Shown here piece after piece: positions 17,060-24,927 of a stretch of 64,000 nt of DNA. The stretch covers positions 62,001 to 126,000 of the forward strand of contig NZ_JAUTDN010000010.1 in the NCBI RefSeq assembly GCF_030646155.1. The letters are read 5' to 3'. The notes below the pieces were generated by a model, which did no database searches, was not told the DNA's origin, and saw nothing but the letters and a program-made list of their open reading frames with translations. Numbering within the stretch: position 1 is the first letter of the stretch; every line of letters starts with the position of its first letter. A program made the translations under genes and the position numbers. The DNA comes from Conexibacter sp. CPCC 205762 (GTDB lineage Bacteria > Actinomycetota > Thermoleophilia > Solirubrobacterales > Solirubrobacteraceae).

Positions 17060-17737
17060 TCATCTGCGCGCCCGTTCCCAGAACGCGTCGAACAGCTGGA
17101 AGGCGGCGCGCGCTGCTTGCGCGGCGTGGCCGTTGCCGGCGTCGAGCAGCGCCTCGCCGTCGCCGAGCCCGAGGCGGTCGAGCCGCTCCTGGTCCTTGAC
17201 AGCCCAGTCGCGCACGATCTCGATCGTCGACTCGGGGTGGAACTGGACGCCGAGGTGGCGTCCCTGACGGAAGGCCTGCGCGCCGCTCGGCGACGCGGCG
17301 AGCTGCCGCGCGGTCGGCGGGACGGTGAAGCGGCAGTAGTGCCACTGCAGCCACGGCCCCGCGGGGATCTGGTCGAGGTCGTCGCTTGCGACCTCGTGCC
17401 AGCCGACCTCGGGCCGCGGCGCCTCTTCGACGTGGCCGCCGAGCGCGGTCGCGAGCAGCTGGCCGCCGAAGCAGAGGCCGAGCACCGGCGTCTCGCGCAC
17501 GACGCAGTCGCGCAGCAGCTCCAGCTCCTGCGCGACCTCCGGCTCGCGCTCGGCGTCGAGCGGCGAGTGGGGCGAGCCGAGCGAGGCGACGAAGGCGCGC
17601 CCCTCGACGGACGGCCAGTCGCGCCCGAGCCAGGTGCGGTGGATCTCGAACGGGATCGCCCGCTGCCGCAGCCAGTCGGCCAGCAGTCCGGGCGGACCCC
17701 AGTCGCCGTGCTGCAAGATGAGCGCCGGTTCGGTCAT
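17060..17737 (-). CDS. Class I glutamine amidotransferase-like hydrolase
   Basis: 225 residues, a single GATase domain with the complete triad: C89 in LGLCFGGQ, and H167 and E169 in VQFHPES. There is no attached synthetase domain, so it probably works alone as a gamma-glutamyl amide hydrolase or with the neighbouring ligase. The same pairing of a GS-like ligase with a stand-alone GATase occurs in aniline (AtdA1/AtdA2) and polyamine (PuuA/PuuD) pathways. Its ATG overlaps the reductase stop (ATGA) and its stop lies against the ligase start, so the two are made in close stoichiometry. Confidence 0.85.
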   Translation of the reverse strand: MTEPALILQHGDWGPPGLLADWLRQRAIPFEIHRTWLGRDWPSVEGRAFVASLGSPHSPLDAEREPEVAQELELLRDCVVRETPVLGLCFGGQLLATALGGHVEEAPRPEVGWHEVASDDLDQIPAGPWLQWHYCRFTVPPTARQLAASPSGAQAFRQGRHLGVQFHPESTIEIVRDWAVKDQERLDRLGLGDGEALLDAGNGHAAQAARAAFQLFDAFWERARR

Positions 17738-18999
17738 CGCGCCGGCCCGCCTTGCGCGGCCGCGCCGGCCGCGTCCGCCTGCACTGGTGCGCCGAGCGAT
17801 CTCGGGTCCTCCGCGACGGCGGCGGCGAGCTTCTCGAAGGCCGGCGGATCGGCCAGCTGTCGGCGGTACCAGGCCAGGCGCCGCACGGCGTTGAAGGCGA
17901 TCGCGGCGACGACCCTGCCGTCGCGCACGCCGACGGCGACGAGCCGGTCGCCCTCCGGCGACTGCTCGACCAGCTCGATCCGCTCCGCTCTGCCGGGCAG
18001 CCCGACGGCCTGGATCTTGACGTCGTACTGGTCGCTCCAGAAGTACGGCGCGGCGCGGTACGGGGTCCGCTCCGCCGGCGGCGCGAGCGCGTTGCGCGCG
18101 GCCGCGGCGCCCTGCTCGGCGGCGTTGGTCCAGTGCTCGACGCGGATCGTCGTGTCGTCGGCGAGCGGGTGCGGCCACGAGACGACGTCGCCGGCGCCGA
18201 GCACGTCGGGGTCGTCGAGCGAGGTCAGCGTCGCGTCGCAGACGAGCCCCGGGTCGAGCGTCAGCCCGCTGCCGGCGAGCCAGTCGGTGTTGGGGATCGC
18301 GCCGAGCGCCACGACGACGACGTCGGCCGCGATCTCGGAGCCGTCCGCCAGCACGACCGCTTCGACGTGATCATCGCCACGGAACCCCTCGACTCCCATG
18401 GAGAGTTTGAGGTCGACGCCCCGCTCCCGGTGCATCCCCGCCGTGCGCCCGCCGAGCAGCGGGCCGAGCGGCAGCAGCGGGTGCGGCGCAACGTCGATCA
18501 GCGTCACGTCGAGGCCCAGTCTGCGCGCCGTCGAGGCGACCTCGGCGCCGACGAAGCCGGCGCCGACGACGGCGACGCGCGGCCTGCCGTCGGTCAGCGC
18601 GGCGCGCAGCGCCAGCGCGTCGTCGAGGTCGCGCAATGTGTGCAGCCCGTCCAGCTCCGCGCCCGGCCCCGTCCACGGCCGCGCGCGGCAGCCGGTCGCG
18701 ACGATCAGACGGTCGTACGGCACGCGCGCGCCGTCTTCCAAGACGACCTCGCGAGCGTCGCGGTCGAGGCCGACGGCCGCCACCCCGAGCCGCCACTCGA
18801 CGTCCAGCTCGCCGCTCGGGAAGTCGCACTGCTCGACCGTGTGGTCGCCGACCAGCAGCTCCTTCGACAGCGGCGGCCGCGTGTACGGGCGGCGCGCCTC
18901 GTCGCCGATCACGACGACCTCGTCCGCGTGCCCGGCTGCCCGCAGCGCCTGCGCGGCGCGCAACCCGGCCAGCGACGCTCCGACGACCACGATCCGCAT
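17734..18999 (-). CDS. Ferredoxin reductase (FAD, NAD(P)H; P450 redox partner)
   Basis: 421 residues. FAD-binding Rossmann motif VVGASLAGLRAAQAL starts at residue 5 and the NAD(P)H motif VVGAGFVGAEVAST near 155. DVLGAGDVVSW is the second FAD contact. The C-terminal reductase dimer-type domain follows (YFWSDQYDVKIQAVG), as in putidaredoxin reductase and BphA4. It passes electrons from NAD(P)H to the small ferredoxin encoded 11 nt upstream, and thence to the P450. GGAGC lies 8 nt before the ATG. The C-terminus carries an Ala/Gln-rich tail not needed for the fold. Confidence 0.92.
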   Translation of the reverse strand: MRIVVVGASLAGLRAAQALRAAGHADEVVVIGDEARRPYTRPPLSKELLVGDHTVEQCDFPSGELDVEWRLGVAAVGLDRDAREVVLEDGARVPYDRLIVATGCRARPWTGPGAELDGLHTLRDLDDALALRAALTDGRPRVAVVGAGFVGAEVASTARRLGLDVTLIDVAPHPLLPLGPLLGGRTAGMHRERGVDLKLSMGVEGFRGDDHVEAVVLADGSEIAADVVVVALGAIPNTDWLAGSGLTLDPGLVCDATLTSLDDPDVLGAGDVVSWPHPLADDTTIRVEHWTNAAEQGAAAARNALAPPAERTPYRAAPYFWSDQYDVKIQAVGLPGRAERIELVEQSPEGDRLVAVGVRDGRVVAAIAFNAVRRLAWYRRQLADPPAFEKLAAAVAEDPRSLGAPVQADAAGAAAQGGPAR

Positions 19000-19010
19000 C
19001 GCGAAGCTCC

Positions 19011-19199
19011 TCAGCCCTCGAGCTTGATCGCCATCATCGGGCAGACCTGGATCGCCTGCTCGACCTCGGCGCGTCTGTCCTCGCCGATCTCCTCGACCCA
19101 CGTCAGCGAGTCGTCGTCGTGCAGCTCGAAGACGTCCGGCGCCGCGAAGACGCACTCCCCGTGCGCCTGGCACAGGTTCATGTCGACGTGGACCTTCAT
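19011..19199 (-). CDS. [3Fe-4S]-type ferredoxin, P450 partner
   Basis: 62 residues. Cluster ligands are C10, C16 and C53 in CQAHGEC and CPMMA. The position usually held by a fourth Cys is H13, the pattern (C-x2-H-x2-C...C-P) of actinobacterial ferredoxins that serve P450s. It shuttles single electrons from the reductase to the P450. The ATG overlaps the FAH-hydrolase stop in ATGA and the reductase gene follows closely, so all three components of a class I P450 system are in one transcript. Confidence 0.93.
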   Translation of the reverse strand: MKVHVDMNLCQAHGECVFAAPDVFELHDDDSLTWVEEIGEDRRAEVEQAIQVCPMMAIKLEG

Positions 19200-20047
19200 G
19201 CCTTGCTCCTCTCGACCATCCGCTCGGCCTCGTCCTCGGGGACGGCGAGCGCGACGTGCAGCGTGTTGGGGGAGGTCTCCGGCTGGTCGCCGGCCGCGGT
19301 CAGGTCGACGTCCCAGTCGACGACCGTGCTCTCGACGCGGCCGAGCCCGTCGATCTCGACGGCGACGACGTCGCCGACCGCCATCGGGCGCGAGTTGGCG
19401 GGCGTGCCGGTGAGGATCACGTCACCCGGCTCCAGCGTGATCAGCCGCGACAGGTCGGCGAGCTGGTAGGCGACGCCCCAGATCAGGTCCGCGGCGGTCG
19501 CGCGCTGCACGACCTCGCCGTTGAGCGTCGTGCGCAGCTCATACGAGGTCGGGTCGAACTCGCCCGCCGGCACCACGCTCGGCGAGATCGGCAGGAAGCC
19601 GTCCTGGCCCTTGACGCGCAGCATCGAGCCGCGGTCGGCGTGGCGGAAGTCGTGCAGGCCGACGTCGTTGGCGACCGCGTAGCCCTCGACGTACGACAGC
19701 GCGTCCTCGATCGCGACGCCGTGCATCCGTCTGCCGATCACGACCGCCAGCTCGCCCTCGTAGTTGAGGAACTCGGTCCCGGCCGGCCGTCTCAACTGAC
19801 CGCGATGACCGTTCAACGTCGTCGGCGGCTTCATGAAGTACGACGGGTGGGCGGGCGTCCGCGCCTTGTACTCCTCGATCCGGCTGCGGTACGTCAGGTG
19901 GACGGCGATGATCTTCGACGGCTGCACCGGCGCCAGGTAGGCGGCGTCGGCCTCCGGCACGCGTGTGCCGTCGTCGAGCACGATCTCGTCACCGTCCAGC
20001 GTGCCCCAGCGCGCGGTCGCGCCAGCGGCGATGCGGACTCTGCCCAT
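19196..20047 (-). CDS. Fumarylacetoacetate hydrolase-fold enzyme (first gene of operon)
   Basis: 283 residues from the chosen ATG. The FAH C-terminal fold is clear: YFMKPPTTLNGH, metal ligands in NYEGELAVVIG and ANDVGLHDFR, and the KGQDGFLPIS loop. Family members hydrolyse acylpyruvates, or hydrate, isomerise or decarboxylate ring-cleavage products (HpaG, 2-oxopent-4-enoate hydratase, oxalocrotonate decarboxylase). That suits a late step after extradiol cleavage. An in-frame ATG at 20107 would add 20 residues of atypical codon use. I prefer 20047, where the protein begins with the usual GRVRIA strand and GGAGAGG lies upstream. It leads the operon opposite LysR. Confidence 0.85.
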   Translation of the reverse strand: MGRVRIAAGATARWGTLDGDEIVLDDGTRVPEADAAYLAPVQPSKIIAVHLTYRSRIEEYKARTPAHPSYFMKPPTTLNGHRGQLRRPAGTEFLNYEGELAVVIGRRMHGVAIEDALSYVEGYAVANDVGLHDFRHADRGSMLRVKGQDGFLPISPSVVPAGEFDPTSYELRTTLNGEVVQRATAADLIWGVAYQLADLSRLITLEPGDVILTGTPANSRPMAVGDVVAVEIDGLGRVESTVVDWDVDLTAAGDQPETSPNTLHVALAVPEDEAERMVERSKA

Positions 20048-20104
20048 CGCGGGAATCACCTCTCCGTCTCTCTCCACGCCGCCGACCTCCGACAGCGTTG
20101 ACGG

Positions 20105-20140
20105 CATGGTGCGCTGCGCCCGTCATGGTCACAACATGGT
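20105..20140. promoter_or_regulatory. CATGGT repeats between LysR gene and catabolic operon
   Basis: CATGGT occurs at 20105-20110, 20124-20129 and 20135-20140; the last two are 11 bp apart, one helical turn. They lie between the divergent LysR and FAH-fold genes, where a LysR protein would bind. The site is a candidate only; no matching known consensus was recognised. Confidence 0.4.
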
Positions 20141-20178
20141 TTTCCGCTGGACCGATCGCGTCGTGCGATGATCGAGAG

Positions 20179-21114
20179 GTGGACTTGCGTCAGCTGCGGT
20201 ATTTCGTCGCGGTCGCGGAGGAGCTTCACTTCACGCGCGCGGCGTCACGCCTTCACCTCGCCCAGTCGGCTCTCAGCGCCCAGATCGGCGCGTTGGAGAG
20301 AGACGTCGGCGCCCCGTTGTTCACCCGCGCCAACCGCCGCGTCGAGCTGACGCGCGTCGGCCAGGCGCTGCTGCCGCAGGCGCGCGACCTGCTCGAACGG
20401 GCCGACACGATGCTCGCCGAGACGCGCGCGATCGCCGCCCGCGAGGCGGAGACGCTGTCGGTCGGCTGCATGGGCGCCGTCCCCGGCGAGCTGCTGACGA
20501 CCGTCGTCGAGGAGCTGAAGAGCGAGCGGCCGGGCGCGCGCTTCGAGGTCCACGCGTTCGACTTCGCGACGATCAACGAGAGCCTCGCGAAGGCGAGATC
20601 GGACGTCGCCTTCGTCTACCTCCCCTACGACGAGGAGGAGCTGGAGAACCTCGACGTCGTGCCGCTGACCGAGGAGCCGCGCAACGTCGTGATGGCCAGC
20701 TCCCACCCGCTCGCGAACAGGGCCGAGCTGACGCCCGAGGACCTCGCCGAGGAGACCTTCATCAGCCAGTCGACGGCCGTCTCGCAGACGTGGCGCGACT
20801 TCTGGCTCTGCACCGAGGAGCTGGGCCTGCGGCCGCAGGTCCACCCGCGCGCCGCCGACACGCTGGAGGAGTGGCTGCACCTGATCGCGCAGGGCGAGGG
20901 GATCGACACCGCGCCGACGCTGATAAGCCGCTACTACCCGTGGCCGGGGATCAGATTCGTGCCGCTGGTGGAGGCGCGCCTGGCGACGCTCGCGGTCGTG
21001 CGCCGGCGCGACGCGACCGGGCCGCTCGTCGACGCCTTCGTGCGGGCCGCCCAGCGGGTCAGCCAGCGCGAGCTGGAGGCGCATACCGGCGAGGGCAGCT
21101 CGCGGCTCGGTTAA
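20179..21114 (+). CDS. LysR-family regulator, probable activator of the catabolic operon
   Basis: 311 residues. The N-terminal winged helix-turn-helix is typical ([20 protein letters not shown], then ALSAQIGALERDVGAPLFTR). A two-lobe periplasmic-binding-like effector domain spans about residues 90-295. The GTG start puts LRQLRYF at its normal position, directly after a GAGAG. It is transcribed divergently from the 11-gene operon, the classic arrangement for a LysR activator whose inducer is a pathway intermediate. No second obvious target is nearby; the desaturase gene downstream is on the same strand with a 32-nt gap. Confidence 0.9.
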   Translation: MDLRQLRYFVAVAEELHFTRAASRLHLAQSALSAQIGALERDVGAPLFTRANRRVELTRVGQALLPQARDLLERADTMLAETRAIAAREAETLSVGCMGAVPGELLTTVVEELKSERPGARFEVHAFDFATINESLAKARSDVAFVYLPYDEEELENLDVVPLTEEPRNVVMASSHPLANRAELTPEDLAEETFISQSTAVSQTWRDFWLCTEELGLRPQVHPRAADTLEEWLHLIAQGEGIDTAPTLISRYYPWPGIRFVPLVEARLATLAVVRRRDATGPLVDAFVRAAQRVSQRELEAHTGEGSSRLG

Positions 21115-21146
21115 GCTCGGCTGACTTCGCCGAAGGGGACGGTGCC

Positions 21147-22091
21147 GTGACTGGACCCACCGCAGAGGACGTCGAACCGGTCGCCAACGAGACGCGCGAC
21201 CGCATCGTCACCGGTCTCGTGACGATCGTGCCGGTGCTCGCGCTCGGGCTCGTCGGCTGGCAGCTGTGGGCGGTCGCGCTCGGCTGGAGCGACCTCGCGG
21301 TGCTCGCGATCATGTACGTCATATCGGGGCTCGGGATCACCGTCGGCTTCCACCGCCTGTTCACCCACCGCTCCTTCAAGACCGGCCCGGTCGTGCGCGG
21401 CGTCTTCGCCGCCTGGGGCTCGATCGCGATCGAGGGTCCGGTGATCTCGTGGGTCGCCGACCACCGCAAGCACCACGCCTTCTCCGACCGGTACGGCGAC
21501 CCGCACAGCCCGCACGTCGAGCACGGCCACGGCTGGAGAGGCGCGCTCGCCGGCCTCGCCCACGCGCACGTCGGCTGGCTGTTCGTCCACACCCACCGCG
21601 GCAACAAGAGACGCTACGCGCCCGACCTGATGAAGGACCCGGTCGTCGCGTGGTTCGACCGCACGTTCATCTTCTGGGCGATCGGCGGCTTCCTGATCGC
21701 CTTCGCGCTCGGCTTCCTGATCGGCGGGCTGTCGTGGCAGGCCGGCGTGACGGCGCTGCTGTGGGGGGGGCTCGTGCGGACGCTGCTGCTGCACCACGCG
21801 ACCTACTCGATCAACTCGCTCTGCCACTACTTCGGCCGCACGCCGTTCGAGACCGGCGACGAGTCGCGCAACGTCGCCTGGCTGGCGCCGTTCACGCTCG
21901 GCGAGGCGTGGCACAACGCCCACCACGCCTTCCCCACCTCGGCCCGCCACGGCGTCGAGCGCGGGCAGCTCGACATCTCCGCCGGCGTGATCGCGCTGCT
22001 GGAGCGGACCGGCCTCGCCTGGGACGTCGTGAAGGTCGCACCGGAGCGACTGGAGGCGAAGCGACGGCTCCCGGTATCCTCGCCTACGTGA
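21147..22091 (+). CDS. Membrane acyl-CoA/acyl-lipid fatty acid desaturase
   Basis: 314 residues with four main hydrophobic segments and the three histidine boxes of delta-9-type desaturases: HRLFTH (69-74), HRKHH (106-110) and HNAHH near residue 262. It is a di-iron membrane enzyme that introduces a double bond into a fatty acyl chain and so tunes membrane fluidity. The GTG start was chosen because it leaves a short polar N-terminus before TM1; GGGGA is about 10 nt upstream. A TAAGCT hexamer overlaps the LysR stop, so it may have its own promoter. Its stop overlaps the aroG start in GTGA. Confidence 0.9.
   Translation: MTGPTAEDVEPVANETRDRIVTGLVTIVPVLALGLVGWQLWAVALGWSDLAVLAIMYVISGLGITVGFHRLFTHRSFKTGPVVRGVFAAWGSIAIEGPVISWVADHRKHHAFSDRYGDPHSPHVEHGHGWRGALAGLAHAHVGWLFVHTHRGNKRRYAPDLMKDPVVAWFDRTFIFWAIGGFLIAFALGFLIGGLSWQAGVTALLWGGLVRTLLLHHATYSINSLCHYFGRTPFETGDESRNVAWLAPFTLGEAWHNAHHAFPTSARHGVERGQLDISAGVIALLERTGLAWDVVKVAPERLEAKRRLPVSSPT
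22075..22080 (+). promoter_or_regulatory. -10 box before DAHP synthase gene
   Basis: TATCCT 7 nt before the GTG at 22088, inside the end of the desaturase gene. It would give a leaderless aroG transcript in addition to read-through. Confidence 0.4.
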
Positions 22092-23164
22092 GCATCACCC
22101 GACATCTCGAGGAGCTGCGCGACCAGCGGATCGCGCGCGTCGTCCCACTCGCCACGCCCGCGTTGATGCTGCACGAGCTGCCGCTCTCCGACGCGCAGGC
22201 CGAGGTCGTCTACAACGGCCGCACCGACGCCGCGCGCGTCCTGAACCGCGAGGACGACCGCCTGCTCGTGGTCGTCGGCCCGTGCAGCGTCCACGACCCG
22301 GAGGCCGCGCTGGAGTACGCCAGGCTGCTGGCCGAGCGGGCCGTCGCGCTGAGAGGCGCCCTGCTGATCGCGATGCGGGTCTACTTCGAGAAGCCGCGCA
22401 CGACGACCGGCTGGAAGGGTCTGATCAACGACCCCGGGCTGGACGGCTCCAACGACGTCAACACCGGTCTGCGTCTAGCCCGCAGGCTGCTGCTGCAGGT
22501 GCTGGAGCTGGGGCTGCCGGTCGGCTGCGAGTTCCTCGACCCGATCATCCCCCAGTACATCGCCGACACCGTCGCCTGGGGCGCGATCGGCGCGCGCACG
22601 ACCGAGAGCCAGACCCACCGCCAGCTGGCGTCGGGGCTGTCGATGCCGATCGGCTTCAAGAACCGCACCGACGGCGACGTCGGCGTCGCGGTCGACGCCG
22701 TCCGCGCCGCCGCCGCACCGCACACCTTCGCGGGCGTCGCGGAGTCGGGCTCGCCGGCGATCTTCAACACGAGCGGCAACCCGGACGGCCACATCATCCT
22801 GCGCGGCGGCCGCGGCACGCCCAACTTCGACGCCGCCCACGTCCAGGGCGCGCTGTCGCAGATGGCCGAGGCCGGTCTCGCCGAGCGCGTGATCGTCGAC
22901 GCCTCGCACGACAACAGCGGCAAGGACCACGAGCGCCAGCCGCTCGTCTCGAAGGCGATCGGCGACCAGGTCGCCGCCGGCGACAGAGCGATCGTCGGCG
23001 TGATGCTGGAGTCGTTCCTCGTCGCCGGCAACCAGAAGGTCACCAACGGCCGCGAGGGCCTGACCTACGGCCAGTCGATCACGGACAAGTGCATCGACTG
23101 GGAGACGACGGTCGACGTGCTCGACGGGCTCGCCGCCGCGGTGCGGACGCGCCGTGGCGCCTGA
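22088..23164 (+). CDS. aroG: 3-deoxy-7-phosphoheptulonate synthase, class I
   Basis: 358 residues, the size of E. coli-type AroF/G/H enzymes. It condenses phosphoenolpyruvate and erythrose-4-phosphate in the first step of aromatic amino acid biosynthesis. Landmarks are VVGPCSVHDP near residue 60, MRVYFEKPRTTTGWKG near 97, GARTTESQTHR, GFKNRTDG, and the late DASHDNSGKDHERQP with metal-binding His. Class I enzymes are less common than class II in actinobacteria. The GTG start overlaps the desaturase stop and follows TATCCT by 7 nt. The next gene overlaps its end by 11 nt. Confidence 0.95.
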   Translation: MSITRHLEELRDQRIARVVPLATPALMLHELPLSDAQAEVVYNGRTDAARVLNREDDRLLVVVGPCSVHDPEAALEYARLLAERAVALRGALLIAMRVYFEKPRTTTGWKGLINDPGLDGSNDVNTGLRLARRLLLQVLELGLPVGCEFLDPIIPQYIADTVAWGAIGARTTESQTHRQLASGLSMPIGFKNRTDGDVGVAVDAVRAAAAPHTFAGVAESGSPAIFNTSGNPDGHIILRGGRGTPNFDAAHVQGALSQMAEAGLAERVIVDASHDNSGKDHERQPLVSKAIGDQVAAGDRAIVGVMLESFLVAGNQKVTNGREGLTYGQSITDKCIDWETTVDVLDGLAAAVRTRRGA

Positions 23165-23993
23165 GGCGCCCGACGCCGCCACGCCCACGCCCGACGCGGC
23201 CGCGCCCGCCCGCGCCGCGTCGGCCGTCCCCGCCCCACGCGCCGACGCCCCCACCCGCCTGCTGACGGCGTCGCTGGCGCACGACCCGGTGCTCGACGTG
23301 GCGCTCGGGTCGGCGCTGCTGGAGTCGGCGGGGCTGGCGGCGGCGCCGCTGTTCCGCATCGGCATCCCCGCGCCGACGCTCTCCTTCGGCCGCCTCGACC
23401 GGATCCTGCCGGGCTTCCCGGCGGCCGTCGCGGCGGCGCGCGCGCACGGCTTCACGCCGACGCTGCGGGTCGGCGGCGGCCGTGCGGCAGCGATCCACGG
23501 CGGCGCGATCTCGTTCGGCGTCGCCGCGCCGGCCGACCCCGGCTCGACCACGACGGCCCGCTTCGCGTGGCTGGCGGCGCTCGTGCAGGGCGCGCTCGCA
23601 CGCGTCGGAGTGCCAACCGAACATGGCCAGCTGCCAGACGAATATTGCCCCGGCGACTGGAGCCTGCACGCCGGCGACATCAAGTTGGCCGGTCTGTCGC
23701 AGCGCGTGCGCAGAGACGCGACCTGGACCGAGGGCCTGCTGCTGGTGACCGACGCGGCGCCGGCGCGCGCCGTGCTGGAGGCGGTCCATGCCGCGCTCGC
23801 GCTGCCGCTGGACCCGGCGACCGTCGGCGCCGTCGAGGACGTCGCGCCAGGCGTGACCGTCGCGGCGACGGCGCAGGCGCTGCGCGACGAGCTGGCCGCC
23901 CGCGGCCCGATGATCGAGCACGAGCTCGACGCCCCCACCCTCGCCACCGCCGAACGCCTGCGCGAGCGGCACACGATCCCCCAGATAGGCTGA
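23154..23993 (+). CDS. Lipoate-protein ligase A-family (BPL/LplA fold) protein
   Basis: 279 residues. After an Ala/Pro-rich 30-residue tail, the ligase fold shows TLRVGGGRAAAIHGGAISFG (substrate loop, near 100) and the DIKLAGLSQRV lysine motif (near 172). Both are hallmarks of lipoate or octanoate transferases that modify E2 and GcvH proteins. The GTG start overlaps aroG by 11 nt, so translation is coupled. Whether it ligates free lipoate, transfers octanoate or has another acyl substrate cannot be told from this sequence. Confidence 0.82.
   Translation: MAPEAPDAATPTPDAAAPARAASAVPAPRADAPTRLLTASLAHDPVLDVALGSALLESAGLAAAPLFRIGIPAPTLSFGRLDRILPGFPAAVAAARAHGFTPTLRVGGGRAAAIHGGAISFGVAAPADPGSTTTARFAWLAALVQGALARVGVPTEHGQLPDEYCPGDWSLHAGDIKLAGLSQRVRRDATWTEGLLLVTDAAPARAVLEAVHAALALPLDPATVGAVEDVAPGVTVAATAQALRDELAARGPMIEHELDAPTLATAERLRERHTIPQIG
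23986..23991 (+). promoter_or_regulatory. -10 box before the gene at 24000
   Basis: TAGGCT 8 nt before the ATG, overlapping the stop region of the ligase gene. Confidence 0.4.
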
Positions 23994-23999
23994 CGCGCC

Positions 24000-24866
24000 A
24001 TGAACGCCGCCGACGCCCTTGCCGAGCTGCGCCTGCGGCGCGAGCAGATCGCCGCCGAGCACGCCCGCCCGCGCCCGCGCTGGCGGCTGCCGCTGTCGAT
24101 GGCGCTCGCCTTCGGCGGCCACGCCGTCAGAGAGCTGGAGGGACGCCCGGTCCAGCGTCCGCTGTCGCTCGCGCTGACGGTCGTCAACGTCGCCGAGATG
24201 CTGCCGGCGCCCGGCGAGCGCCGCGTCGCACCCACCGTCCTCTGGCTGCAGCAGACGCAGCCGCTCGGCGCGACCGACGCGTCAGCCCCGGAGCCGCCTC
24301 CTGCCGGCGGCGACGACCGGCTGCTGCCGCCCGCCGGCGCCGACCCGCGCGGCGCCGGCACGGCGCTGGTCGCCCTGCTGCTGGCGAGCAGCGTGCTGCC
24401 GCGCTGGCTCGTCCCGCGGCTGGAGCGGCGCGGCGTGCGTCACCCGCAGCTCGTCACGGGCACCGTCGCGGCGCTCGTCGTCGTGCCGCTCGCCGAGATC
24501 GTCAAGCGACGTGTCCAGCGCGGCGTCGACCCGGCGAGCGCGCTGCCGGATGTCAGCGCCGCCGCCTCCTTCCCGGCCGGCTTCGAGCCGCGGCCGGCGC
24601 AGGCGCCGCTGCTGTTCGACCCCGCGCTGCTGTCGCTGACCGGTCTGCTCGCGCCGGCCGGCGGCGTCAGCCGCAGCCTCCTGCGCGAGCTGCTCGCGCT
24701 CGACGCGGAGACGCTCGCCGGGCAGCTGCGCGCGCTCGACACCGCCGGCTGGGTCGAGCCCTCCGGCCGCGGCTGGCGCGATCCGCAGGTCGGTCTCACC
24801 CCCGCCGGCCGCGCCGCCGTCGCCGGCCACGCCGCCTGGCTGCGCGTGCAGGCCGCGCCCGCCTGA
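24000..24866 (+). CDS. Membrane protein with C-terminal winged-helix-like domain
   Basis: 288 residues, not assigned to a named family. Residues 1-60 are basic and amphipathic, 75-120 are a Pro/Gly-rich linker, and two hydrophobic segments follow (about 121-135 and 158-170). The last 85 residues look like a winged helix: SLTGLLAPAGGVSRSLLREL, DAETLAGQLRALDTAGWVEP, then a wing and a VGLTPAGRAAV helix, as in MarR/PF13601-like domains. It could be a membrane-tethered regulator. A TAGGCT ends 8 nt before the ATG. Function unknown. Confidence 0.55.
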   Translation: MNAADALAELRLRREQIAAEHARPRPRWRLPLSMALAFGGHAVRELEGRPVQRPLSLALTVVNVAEMLPAPGERRVAPTVLWLQQTQPLGATDASAPEPPPAGGDDRLLPPAGADPRGAGTALVALLLASSVLPRWLVPRLERRGVRHPQLVTGTVAALVVVPLAEIVKRRVQRGVDPASALPDVSAAASFPAGFEPRPAQAPLLFDPALLSLTGLLAPAGGVSRSLLRELLALDAETLAGQLRALDTAGWVEPSGRGWRDPQVGLTPAGRAAVAGHAAWLRVQAAPA

Positions 24867-24927
24867 CCCCGCGCCCGCGTGACGCCGCCTCGCCGCGCCA
24901 GCCTGATGCGACCGGCGGCGCCCTGAC

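Noticed and set aside
20048..20107. Longer start for the FAH-fold gene at 20107
   Set aside because: Adds 20 residues with atypical codon use, no ribosome site, and overlaps a CATGGT repeat; kept as an alternative only.
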